In this document: in pieces, positions 1 through 6,216 of the stretch
Layout of the letters: the number at the start of each line of letters is the position of its first letter
Position numbering within the stretch: the first letter of the stretch is position 1
Source of the DNA: Microbacteriaceae bacterium
GTDB taxonomy: Bacteria; Actinomycetota; Actinomycetes; Actinomycetales; Microbacteriaceae
Direction: 5' to 3'
Length of the DNA stretch: 9,778 bases
Assembly: GCA_025463615.1 (NCBI GenBank)
Contig: JAODAU010000438.1
Location: forward strand, 1-9,778
The notes under the pieces: generated by a model
What the model saw: the letters and a program-made list of their open reading frames with translations, nothing else
Told to the model about the DNA's origin: nothing
Databases searched by the model: none
Made by a program: the position numbers and the translations under genes

Positions 1-1
1 C

Positions 2-982
2 CAGCTCTACGAGATGGTCGGCCCGAACCCGACCATCGACGCCGACAAGAAGATCGTCACGGGCGACCTCTACTCCAAGGGCAAGTCGACCGGCGTGAAG
101 ATCGAGGTGCGCTCCGGCGGACCCGCGATCGGGTACCAGACGGTCAGCTCCGAGCTGTACAAGGACAAGGACATCACCCTCGCCTACATCTCCACCGACG
201 AGGCCGTGCAGTTCTCCGACAAGCTGCCCACCACGGCAGTCTTCGCCGAGAACGACATCTCGCCGCAGATGATCATGTGGGACCCGGCCACCTACCCCAA
301 GGTGAAGACCATCGCCGAGCTCGCCAAGTCGCTCAAGAGCGGCGGCGTCGTGCGCTACTTCAACGGCGCGGCCTACATGAGCTACCTCCAGGGATCCGGC
401 ATCCTGCCCGCAGACAAGACGGACGGCAGCTACGACGGCACCCCGGTGAAGTTCGCGGCCGACAAGGGCATCTCGGGCCAGCAGGGCTTCGCCACGGCAG
501 AGCCCTACATCTACGGCAACGAGGTAACGGCGTGGGACAAGCCGGTGGACTTCCAGCTCATCAACGACACGGGCTACCCGATCTACCCCGAGGCCCTCTC
601 GGTGCGCACCGGTGACCTGAAGACGCTCACCCCCTGCCTCAAGGCCCTCGTGCCCGTGATGCAGCAGGCCGACGCGGACTACTTCGCCAAGCCGGATGCC
701 ACCAACAAGCTCATCGTCGACGCGGTCACGCAGTTCAACAACGGCTGGGTCTACGACGCCAACGTCGCGAACTACGCCGTCAAGGAGATGAAGAAGCTCA
801 AGATCGCGAGCGACGGAAGCGACGGGTACGTCGGCAACTTCGACGAGACCCGCGTGCAGAAGATCATCGACATCGACACCCCGATCTTCTCGAAGACCGG
901 TGATGTGCCGAAGTCGGGACTGAAGCCGAGCGACCTGTTCACCAACGAGTTCCTCGACAAGTCGATCAAGCTCGGCTTCTAG
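2..982 (+). CDS. ABC transporter substrate-binding protein, NitT/TauT (NMT1/SsuA-like) type, 5'-truncated
   Basis: The reading frame is open from the window edge (frame starts at base 2) to TAG at 980-982, giving about 326 residues; the signal peptide and first strands lie outside. The sequence has the look of a periplasmic-type solute-binding protein of the nitrate/sulfonate/taurine group (COG0715): a hydrophilic, Lys/Asp-rich two-lobed protein with alternating short strands and helices, a stretch of the kind TIAELAKSLKSGG, and a C-terminal segment ending DLFTNEFLDKSIKLGF. In Gram-positives such proteins are normally lipoproteins outside the membrane that deliver the ligand to an ABC permease. 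No permease or ATPase gene lies downstream, so those should lie upstream of the window if the transporter is complete. The SDR gene starts 21 bp later, which suggests an operon with the catabolic genes and hence that this protein binds their substrate. Codon use is very biased to C-ending codons, as for a well expressed gene. The family call is by overall appearance; the ligand is unknown. Confidence 0.75.
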   Translation, partial: QLYEMVGPNPTIDADKKIVTGDLYSKGKSTGVKIEVRSGGPAIGYQTVSSELYKDKDITLAYISTDEAVQFSDKLPTTAVFAENDISPQMIMWDPATYPKVKTIAELAKSLKSGGVVRYFNGAAYMSYLQGSGILPADKTDGSYDGTPVKFAADKGISGQQGFATAEPYIYGNEVTAWDKPVDFQLINDTGYPIYPEALSVRTGDLKTLTPCLKALVPVMQQADADYFAKPDATNKLIVDAVTQFNNGWVYDANVANYAVKEMKKLKIASDGSDGYVGNFDETRVQKIIDIDTPIFSKTGDVPKSGLKPSDLFTNEFLDKSIKLGF

Positions 983-1003
983 CCGAATCGCAGGGATAGA
1001 CCG

Positions 1004-1765
1004 ATGACGACGACAGCGCAGCAGGCCGGCACCAGGCTGGCCGGCAAGCGGGTCGTCGTCATCGGCGGCGCCCGCGGCATCGGGGGCGAGATCGCCACCC
1101 GGTTCGCGGGCGAGGGCGCGCGGGTCAGCGTGCTCGACCGGCTGGTCGACTGCGGCTCCGAGCTCGCCGCCGCGATCGGCGCCGAGTTCCACGAGGTCGA
1201 CCTCGTCGACCCGGCTTCTGCACAGCGCGTCACCGAGGCGGCGATCGGCAGTCTCGGGGGCGTGGATGTGCTGGTCAACAGCGCGGGCATCCTGCGCTTC
1301 TCGAAGCTCCTCGACGTCACCGTCGAGAGCTGGAACGAGATCTTCTCCGTGAACACCCGTGCCATGCTCACCACGATGCAGGCCTCGGCCCGCTCGATGA
1401 TCGCGGCCGGGAACGGCGGCAAGATCATCAATATCGCCTCGATGGCGGCCAAGAAGGGCGGCGCGAACGAGGGCGCATACGCCGCGTCGAAGGCCGCGGT
1501 CGTGGCCCTCACCCGCGTCGCCGCCCTCGAGTGGGGCGAGCACGGCATCACCGCCAACTCGCTGTGCCCCGGCTACATCCTCACCGAGATGGGCGCCGAC
1601 ACCCGCACCGAGGCGGACATCGCAGCCTGGTCGGCGTACTCGCCGCTCGGCCGGCTCGGCAGCCCCGCGGATGTCGCGGGCGTCGCCCTCTTCCTCGCCA
1701 CCCCCGACTCCGACTACCTCACCGGCCAGGCGATCAACGTCACCGGTGGGATGGTCATGCACTAG
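1004..1765 (+). CDS. SDR family NAD(P)-dependent oxidoreductase (classical short-chain dehydrogenase)
   Basis: A 253-residue protein, the usual length for a classical SDR. It probably oxidises an alcohol group (or reduces a ketone) with NAD(H). Visible motifs are the dinucleotide loop GGARGIGG at residues 21-28 (a Gly replaces the usual Thr of TGxxxGIG), an Asp at position 45 after the second strand that favours NAD over NADP, NSAG at 92-95, Asn117, Ser146, and the catalytic Tyr159-x3-Lys163 (YAASK). The C-terminus reads TGGMVMH, resembling the GGMVM ending of several polyol and hydroxy-acid SDRs, but that does not fix the substrate. The ATG is preceded by AGGGA (992-996) with a 7-nt spacer. 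It lies 21 bp after the binding-protein gene and 9 bp before the FAD oxidoreductase gene, so co-transcription is likely. Family very sure; substrate unknown. Confidence 0.93.
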   Translation: MTTTAQQAGTRLAGKRVVVIGGARGIGGEIATRFAGEGARVSVLDRLVDCGSELAAAIGAEFHEVDLVDPASAQRVTEAAIGSLGGVDVLVNSAGILRFSKLLDVTVESWNEIFSVNTRAMLTTMQASARSMIAAGNGGKIINIASMAAKKGGANEGAYAASKAAVVALTRVAALEWGEHGITANSLCPGYILTEMGADTRTEADIAAWSAYSPLGRLGSPADVAGVALFLATPDSDYLTGQAINVTGGMVMH

Positions 1766-1774
1766 AAAGCACTG

Positions 1775-3097
1775 ATGATGACCGATTCCCCCATCGACCT
1801 CCTCGAGGCAGAGCTCCGCGGGCTGCTCGGCGACCGCGGCGTCACGCGGGAGACCGCGGCGCTGGAGCGGGCATCCGTCGACGGCTCCCGCCTCTCCCCC
1901 GTGATCAGCGAGCAGCTGCCGCTCGGGCTCGCCGAGCTCGTGGCGTGGCCGACGACGGCGGAGCAGATCGCCGCCACGGTCGCCGCTGCGGTGCGCCACG
2001 GCATCCCGATCACGCCGCGCGGCAAGGGCACCGGCAACTACGGCCAGGCCATCCCGATGAGCGGCGGACTGGTGCTCGACACCTCACGCGCGCGCACCAT
2101 CGTGGAGGTGGGCGACGGCTTCATCACGGCGGACGCCGGGGCATCCATGGCGGCGCTGGAGCAGGCCGCGAACAAGGAGGGCCAGCAGATCCTCATGTAC
2201 CCGTCCACGGCCAACTCCACGGTCGGCGGCTTCCTCTCCGGCGGATCGGGCGGCACCGGCTCGATCAAGCACGGCAGCAACAGCGACGGCTTCGTGCTGG
2301 GCCTCGACGTGGTTCATGCTGTGGCGGATGCCACCCTCACCCACCTCGACGGCGAGGCCGCGCAGCCCTACGTGCACAACTACGGCACCGCGGGAATCAT
2401 CGCGCGCGCCACCATCGCCCTGGAGCCCCTGCAGGAGTGGCGCGGTTTCTACGCCAGCTTCGACGACTTCGACCAGGCGCTCACCCTCATCCGCCCGTTC
2501 GCCGACCTCGAGCCGACCCCGCGGCTGGTCTCGGCCGACGGGCTCGTGCTGGCCAACGCGCTGCCGCGCGAGCCGGGCATCCCCGAGGGCCGCGCCAGCC
2601 TGCGCGCCATCCTCGACCTCGCCACCGTCGAGGAGGCGACCGCGCTGGTCGAGGCGGCCGGCGGTCGCGTCGAGGAGGTGCTCGAGGGCGCCCAGGCCAC
2701 GATGAAGATCAGCATGATGTCGTACAACCACCCCATCGAGTGGCTGCAGAAGTCGTACCCGGACACCTACTTCCACGTGGAGGTCTCGGGCGACGGGCTC
2801 GTCGACCGGGTGCACGAGCTCGAGGCGGTGTACCCCGGCGGAATGCTTCACATCGAGTCGCAGCACGGCCGCCCGATCGGCATGCTCGCGGGCGTCTACT
2901 CCTCGGCCGAGGAGGTGTTCGCCGGGTTCGAGAAGATCACCGCGCTGGGCGTCGGCTTCCACAACCCGCACCAGTGGTTCGTCGACTTCCACCCGGACCG
3001 CACGCGGGAGCTCGCGGCATCCACCGACCCCGACGGCCTGCTCAACCCGGGCAAGCTGCTCGCCCCGACAGTCGACACCGGACGGAAGGTCTCATGA
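1775..3097 (+). CDS. FAD-binding oxidoreductase, PCMH/VAO type (GlcD-like)
   Basis: A 440-residue flavoprotein. The N-terminal half is a PCMH-type FAD-binding domain: a Pro-rich entry (VAWPTTAEQIAATVAAA, about residues 57-73), the pyrophosphate loop PRGKGTGNYGQAIP (81-94), and Gly-rich segments around 143-177 (STANSTVGGFLSGGSGGTGS, then GSNSDGF). NYGTAGI (202-208) and ATIALEP follow. The C-terminus carries the DPDGLLNPGK signature (418-427) common to glycolate/lactate-type oxidases and dehydrogenases. The pyrophosphate loop has no His, so covalent FAD attachment there is unlikely. Family members oxidise hydroxy acids, alcohols or amines; the substrate here is unknown. Two consecutive ATG codons (1775, 1778) are possible starts, with weak GAAAG (1765-1769) upstream. 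Its TGA overlaps the ATG of the creatininase-family gene (ATGA at 3094-3097), so translation is probably coupled. Confidence 0.9.
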   Translation: MMTDSPIDLLEAELRGLLGDRGVTRETAALERASVDGSRLSPVISEQLPLGLAELVAWPTTAEQIAATVAAAVRHGIPITPRGKGTGNYGQAIPMSGGLVLDTSRARTIVEVGDGFITADAGASMAALEQAANKEGQQILMYPSTANSTVGGFLSGGSGGTGSIKHGSNSDGFVLGLDVVHAVADATLTHLDGEAAQPYVHNYGTAGIIARATIALEPLQEWRGFYASFDDFDQALTLIRPFADLEPTPRLVSADGLVLANALPREPGIPEGRASLRAILDLATVEEATALVEAAGGRVEEVLEGAQATMKISMMSYNHPIEWLQKSYPDTYFHVEVSGDGLVDRVHELEAVYPGGMLHIESQHGRPIGMLAGVYSSAEEVFAGFEKITALGVGFHNPHQWFVDFHPDRTRELAASTDPDGLLNPGKLLAPTVDTGRKVS

Positions 3098-3879
3098 GCC
3101 GCGAACTCGTCAACCTCAGCGGGCCCGCGCTGGCCGCAACCCTCACCGAGGACTCGATCCTCGTGCTGCCGACCGGCGCGATCGAGCACCACGGGCCGCA
3201 CCTGCCGCTCTCCACCGACTACCTCATGGCCGACACCATCGGGCGGGCGGTGGTGGATGCCGCGGCCGAGACCGGCCTCGACGCCTGGGTCATGCCGGGC
3301 CTCGCCTACACCAAGTCGGACGAACACCACTGGGCGCCCGGCACGATGTGGCTCAACGGCACCACGCTGCTCGAGACCGTCGTCGACATCGGCCGCTCGG
3401 TGGCGAACACCCCGGCGAAGACGCTCGTCTTCTACAACGGGCACGGCGGCAACATCGCGCTGCTGCAGGTGGCGCTGCGTGAGCTGCGGCGGCGCTTCGG
3501 CCTGCGTACCTTCCTCACGGGGTCGGGCATGCCGGCAGGCGACGGGGTGAACGGACCCGATGAGCTGGGATTCGGCATCCACGGCGGGCACAGCGAGACG
3601 TCGATGATCCTGCACCTCCGACCCGACCTGGTGGACCTGTCGCAGGCGGAGCGCTGGATCCCTGACCACATGGCGGACCTGGAGCTCATCAAGTTCAACG
3701 GGGGCGCGGTGCACTTCGGCTGGCTGAGCGACGACTTCGGCCCGGCCGGCGTGATCGGCGACGCCACCGGCGCCAGCGCGGAGTGGGGCAAAGTGCTCTT
3801 CGACCGCGCCGTGGCGAACGGCGTGCGGGCACTGACCGAGATCTCCCGCTTCCGGCACGAGCCCCCGGCCGTCTCGTGA
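3094..3879 (+). CDS. creatininase family protein (metal-dependent amidohydrolase)
   Basis: A 261-residue protein, the usual length for the creatininase family of metal-dependent hydrolases. Members open cyclic amides (creatinine), deformylate FAPy nucleotide intermediates (ArfB), cleave a mycofactocin peptide (MftE), or, as I recall, hydrolyse 3-dehydro-scyllo-inosose (IolN). The metal motif is E31-x-H33 with D42 (AIEHHGPHLPLSTD), then NGHGGN with H117. These match, at a constant offset of 3, the ligands E34, H36, D45 and H120 I recall for Pseudomonas creatininase; its E122 is Gly here, as in the NGHGGN subfamilies. The later HGGHSETS (163-170) supplies E168 and corresponds to the usual HAGExETS, with His at the fourth position. 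GGAAGG (3084-3089) precedes the ATG. The start overlaps the upstream stop by 4 bases and the stop overlaps the next GTG by 3. Family certain; reaction not assignable. Confidence 0.93.
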   Translation: MSRELVNLSGPALAATLTEDSILVLPTGAIEHHGPHLPLSTDYLMADTIGRAVVDAAAETGLDAWVMPGLAYTKSDEHHWAPGTMWLNGTTLLETVVDIGRSVANTPAKTLVFYNGHGGNIALLQVALRELRRRFGLRTFLTGSGMPAGDGVNGPDELGFGIHGGHSETSMILHLRPDLVDLSQAERWIPDHMADLELIKFNGGAVHFGWLSDDFGPAGVIGDATGASAEWGKVLFDRAVANGVRALTEISRFRHEPPAVS

Positions 3880-4451
3880 GCGAGCCGACCGACCCCTGGG
3901 AGCTGGTGGCCGAGTGGCTGCCGGGCAACGACGATCCGGAGCGCCCGCAGCTCACCCTCTCGACCGTGACGCCGGCGGGAGAGGCGGATGCCCGCACCGT
4001 GCTGCTCAGCGAGTTCGATCCGGCGCTGGGCTTCTACTTCCACACCGACGCGCTGTCGCGCAAGGCGAGCAACATCGTCAACAACGGATCGGTGGCCCTC
4101 ACCTTTCTCTGGCCCGGGTTCACGCGCCAGCTCGTGGTGCAGGGACGCGCAGAGGTGGCCGATCCGGCCGAGATCGGCGCCGCGTACCGCAAGCGGTCGC
4201 CCTACCTGCAGCAGCTCGCCTGGCTCAACACGTTCTCGTACGCGCAGCTGCCGATCGAGGAGCGCCGGGCGCGCTGGGCCGAATTCGCCGCCGAGCACGC
4301 CGACGGCTTCGACCAGCCGGACACGTGGATCGGGTTCCTCGTGCGCCCGACCCGCATGACCTTCTGGACCAGCAACCCGGATGCCGCGAGCCGCCGCACC
4401 GAGTACCGCGAGAGCTCGGGCGGCTGGACGATCGCGTACCTGCCCGGCTAG
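3876..4451 (+). CDS. pyridoxamine 5'-phosphate oxidase-like FMN-binding protein with altered substrate residues
   Basis: A 191-residue protein from the GTG at 3876, which overlaps the creatininase-family TGA (GTGA). The frame is open further upstream, to 3783, but the extension is Arg-rich shadow of the previous gene and does not resemble the family. The FMN-binding split-barrel features of PdxH are present: ARTVLL (39-44), FYFHTDALSRKASN (53-66), a WPGFTRQLVVQGRAE run (79-93), and a C-terminal part starting WIGFLVRPTRMTFW. Aligned by eye with the E. coli PdxH tail as I remember it, the RLHDR segment holding Arg197 and His199 is replaced by AASRR, and the final RLAP by YLPG. True pyridoxal-phosphate synthesis is therefore doubtful; an FMN reductase or oxidase step in the operon's pathway is more plausible. 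Family confident, activity inferred. Confidence 0.88.
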   Translation: MSEPTDPWELVAEWLPGNDDPERPQLTLSTVTPAGEADARTVLLSEFDPALGFYFHTDALSRKASNIVNNGSVALTFLWPGFTRQLVVQGRAEVADPAEIGAAYRKRSPYLQQLAWLNTFSYAQLPIEERRARWAEFAAEHADGFDQPDTWIGFLVRPTRMTFWTSNPDAASRRTEYRESSGGWTIAYLPG

Positions 4452-5473
4452 ACCCTCACGAGCATCTTGCCCGTGTTCTCGCCGCGCATCAGGCCGCGGA
4501 ACGCCTCGAGCGCGTTCTCGACCCCGTCCACCACGGTCTCGTCCCAGGCGAAGTCGCCGCTGGCGACCAGTGGCCCGATCCGGTCGACGAACTCGCCCAC
4601 CAGGTGCTGGTAGTTCGTGATGGTGAAGCCCTGCAGCGTGAGCGACTTGGTCGTGAGCATGTAGAGGTTGCGGGGCGCGACCGGCGCCTCGGTGGCGTTG
4701 TACGACGCGATCGAGCCGCAGATGGCGGCGCGGCCGAAGTCGTTCATCGAGAAGATCGCGGCCTCCAGGTGGTCGCCGCCCACGGTGTCGAAGTAGACGT
4801 CGATGCCGTCGGGCGCGAGCGCCGCGAGCTGGCGCGAGACCCGGCCATCCTTGTAGTTGAAGGCGGCGTCGAAGCCGTACTTCGAGGTCAGCAGCTCGAC
4901 CTTCTCCGGCGTGCCCGCGCTGCCGATCACGCGGGCAGCCCCGAGTTCGCGCGCGATCTGGCCGACCGCCGTGCCGACGGCACCCGCCGCACCGGACACG
5001 AACACCGTCTCGCCGGGCTTGAGCGCTGCGACCGCGGTCAGCCCCACCCACGCGGTGAGCCCGGGAACGCCGAGCGCCCCGAGGTACACGGATGCCGGCA
5101 GCCCCGGCAGCTCGCGCCGCACCGTGAAGTGGGCTCCCGAGCCCTGCGCCACGTCGCGCCAGCCGGCGTAGTGCTCGACCAGGTCGCCGACGTTGTGCTT
5201 CGGCGAGCGCGACTCGACCACCCGGCCGACGGCGCCGCCGAGCATCGGCTTGTCCAGCTCGAACGGCGGGATGTACGACTTCGCGTCGTTCATGCGCGCC
5301 CGCATGTAGGGGTCCACGGAGACGAACTCGTTGCGCACCCGCACCTCGCCCTCCCGCAGCGGTGGCAGCTCCACCTCGTCGAACGACACGTCCTCGTCGG
5401 CCACGTGCCCACTCGGCCTGCGTCGGAGGCTCCACTGGCGACTCGTGCCTGCTGAATATTCCTGTTCTGGCAT
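4448..5473 (-). CDS. NADP-dependent oxidoreductase, MDR superfamily, CurA/PTGR-like (internal start)
   Basis: Read from the internal ATG at 5471-5473 this is a 341-residue protein, the normal full length for CurA / leukotriene B4 12-hydroxydehydrogenase-type reductases. These reduce the C=C bond of alpha,beta-unsaturated ketones with NADPH and lack the zinc ligands of alcohol dehydrogenases. Visible signatures: VSVDPYMRARM near the N-terminus, VSGAAGAVGTAVGQIAREL (nucleotide-binding loop), GSAGTPEK, FNYKD, IDVYFDTVGGDHLEAA, CGSIASYN, and a C-terminal GKMLVRV. The start is supported by GAAGGGG (5479-5485) with a 5-nt spacer and by unusually AT-rich early codons (GAA CAG GAA TAT TCA GCA), typical of a translation initiation region. 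It is an alternative or additional product of the fused frame 4448-6076. Its TAG shares the CTAG at 4448-4451 with the convergent gene's stop. Family sure; substrate unknown. Confidence 0.85.
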   Translation of the reverse strand: MPEQEYSAGTSRQWSLRRRPSGHVADEDVSFDEVELPPLREGEVRVRNEFVSVDPYMRARMNDAKSYIPPFELDKPMLGGAVGRVVESRSPKHNVGDLVEHYAGWRDVAQGSGAHFTVRRELPGLPASVYLGALGVPGLTAWVGLTAVAALKPGETVFVSGAAGAVGTAVGQIARELGAARVIGSAGTPEKVELLTSKYGFDAAFNYKDGRVSRQLAALAPDGIDVYFDTVGGDHLEAAIFSMNDFGRAAICGSIASYNATEAPVAPRNLYMLTTKSLTLQGFTITNYQHLVGEFVDRIGPLVASGDFAWDETVVDGVENALEAFRGLMRGENTGKMLVRV

Positions 5474-6076
5474 GCGATCCCCTTCGATCGGCTGCGGTGT
5501 GCTGGCGAGCATAATCGCATCGACCGCGACGCCGCTGGGCGTGAGCCGGTCGCGCCGCTCCAGGCGCGAAATCTCCAGTCCGGATGCCGCCTCCCGCAGC
5601 ACCTCGAGGTCCCACAGCACCGCGGGCTCCCGCGGGCCGCCCACCGTGTTCGTGGAGTCGTGCCCCACCATCGCGAGCACGCCGCCGGGCGCGAGCGCCG
5701 CGACGGCGCGCCCGATCGCGGCCCTCAGCTCCGCGGCGGGCAGCTGCAGGTAGGCGATGAGCACGAGGTCGACGGGCTCGCGGGTGCGCCACAGCGTGGC
5801 ATCCGCCTTCTGCCACTGCACCTCGAGGCCGAGCTCCTCGGCGCGGCCCGCGCCGATCGAGAGGCCGACGGCGGCGAAGTCAACGGCGGTGACCCGCCAG
5901 CCGCGCTGGGCGAGCCAGAGGGCGTTGCGGCCCTCGCCCGCCGCCAGGTCGACCGCGGTTCCGGGCTCGAGATCGGCGAGCGCCTCGGCCACCCACTCGT
6001 TCGGCGCGAGCGACCAGACGCTCTCGCGGTTCTCCGCGGCCTCGCGGTATCGGTCGTTCCACTCGTCGGCGTCCAT
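4448..6076 (-). CDS. in-frame fusion: class I SAM-dependent methyltransferase + NADP-dependent MDR oxidoreductase
   Basis: One uninterrupted 542-codon frame. Residues 1 to about 195 form a class I SAM-dependent methyltransferase of the small TehB-like type: start MDADEWNDRY, motif I VDLAAGEGRNALWLA (42-56), the acidic end of strand 2 TAVD (63-66), LVLIAYLQLP (104-113) and APGGVLAMVGHD (129-140). It is probably cytosolic with an unknown small-molecule acceptor. Residues 202-542 form a complete CurA-like oxidoreductase, described separately. These families normally occur as separate proteins. No stop lies between them in this frame, and the other two minus frames are also open across the junction. 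The junction holds a strong Shine-Dalgarno and ATG, so two products or translational coupling remain likely. The start ATG (6074-6076) is 140 bp from the divergent surface-protein gene; GAGAAT lies 6 nt upstream and could drive a leaderless transcript. Domain calls are confident; the fusion as a biological unit is uncertain. Confidence 0.7.
   Translation of the reverse strand: MDADEWNDRYREAAENRESVWSLAPNEWVAEALADLEPGTAVDLAAGEGRNALWLAQRGWRVTAVDFAAVGLSIGAGRAEELGLEVQWQKADATLWRTREPVDLVLIAYLQLPAAELRAAIGRAVAALAPGGVLAMVGHDSTNTVGGPREPAVLWDLEVLREAASGLEISRLERRDRLTPSGVAVDAIMLASTPQPIEGDRMPEQEYSAGTSRQWSLRRRPSGHVADEDVSFDEVELPPLREGEVRVRNEFVSVDPYMRARMNDAKSYIPPFELDKPMLGGAVGRVVESRSPKHNVGDLVEHYAGWRDVAQGSGAHFTVRRELPGLPASVYLGALGVPGLTAWVGLTAVAALKPGETVFVSGAAGAVGTAVGQIARELGAARVIGSAGTPEKVELLTSKYGFDAAFNYKDGRVSRQLAALAPDGIDVYFDTVGGDHLEAAIFSMNDFGRAAICGSIASYNATEAPVAPRNLYMLTTKSLTLQGFTITNYQHLVGEFVDRIGPLVASGDFAWDETVVDGVENALEAFRGLMRGENTGKMLVRV
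5479..5485 (-). promoter_or_regulatory. internal Shine-Dalgarno for the CurA-like gene
   Basis: On the minus strand GAAGGGG is followed by ATCGC and then ATG at 5473. This strong ribosome binding site lies inside the methyltransferase-reductase frame and supports independent initiation of the reductase, which begins just where family homology begins. Confidence 0.7.
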
Positions 6077-6082
6077 GACCCC

Positions 6083-6088
6083 ATTCTC
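6083..6088 (-). promoter_or_regulatory. candidate -10 element for the methyltransferase-reductase locus
   Basis: The minus strand reads GAGAAT, then GGGGTC, then the ATG at 6076. A -10-like hexamer 6 nt before a start codon is the arrangement of leaderless actinobacterial transcripts. The match to TANNNT is partial (A at position 2, T at position 6) and no convincing -35 is seen, so this is weak. Confidence 0.25.
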
Positions 6089-6122
6089 GCGTGGCGGCGC
6101 CCCCGGCGCACCGCGCGCCCCC

Positions 6123-6128
6123 TACGCT
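6123..6128 (+). promoter_or_regulatory. candidate -10 element for the surface-protein gene
   Basis: TACGCT fits the actinobacterial TANNNT -10 pattern in the 140-bp divergent intergenic region (6077-6216). It would place transcription start near 6135 and leave a leader of about 80 nt before the ATG at 6217. No recognisable -35 hexamer lies 16-18 bp upstream, so confidence is low. Nothing else striking is visible in this gap. Confidence 0.3.
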
Positions 6129-6203
6129 GGGAGCTGCCCGAAGCATCGATTCTGCGCCGCCGCTCCACCCCCGGAACTCCCCCGGAGCGTCGGCCGCACA
6201 CCC

Positions 6204-6210
6204 GGAGAAG
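6204..6210 (+). promoter_or_regulatory. ribosome binding site fixing the start of the surface protein
   Basis: GGAGAAG, a near-perfect Shine-Dalgarno, lies 6 nt before the ATG at 6217. It selects this start over the in-frame ATG at 6091, whose extension would precede the signal peptide with 42 Pro/Arg-rich residues. Confidence 0.8.
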
Positions 6211-6216
6211 CGATCC

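Noticed and set aside
3783..3875. Upstream ATG at 3783 as the start of the PNPOx-like gene.
   Set aside because: The extra 31 residues are Arg-rich shadow of the creatininase-family gene; the GTG at 3876 overlaps that gene's stop and begins family-like sequence.
1531..3879. Very long plus-strand frame (782 codons) spanning the SDR end, the FAD oxidoreductase and the creatininase-family gene.
   Set aside because: Its first part is Arg/Pro/His-rich shadow translation of the other genes; only the end from 3094 (the creatininase-family protein) has real family motifs.
3094..3879. Creatininase-family gene as MftE, implying a mycofactocin cluster with the nearby SDR.
   Set aside because: No mftA peptide, mftB, radical-SAM mftC or mftD/mftF genes are seen, and the neighbours are a solute-binding protein and catabolic flavoproteins.
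3432..5816. Long minus-strand frame (794 codons), and similar long antisense frames such as 2084-2992 and 7051-8145.
   Set aside because: Composition is Arg/Ala/Gly-rich with no domain motifs, and each lies antisense or out of frame to genes with clear motifs. Stop codons are scarce in all frames at this GC content.
6091..6216. Upstream ATG at 6091 as the start of the surface protein.
   Set aside because: It would put 42 Pro/Arg/Ser-rich residues before a good signal peptide, while GGAGAAG sits ideally before the ATG at 6217.
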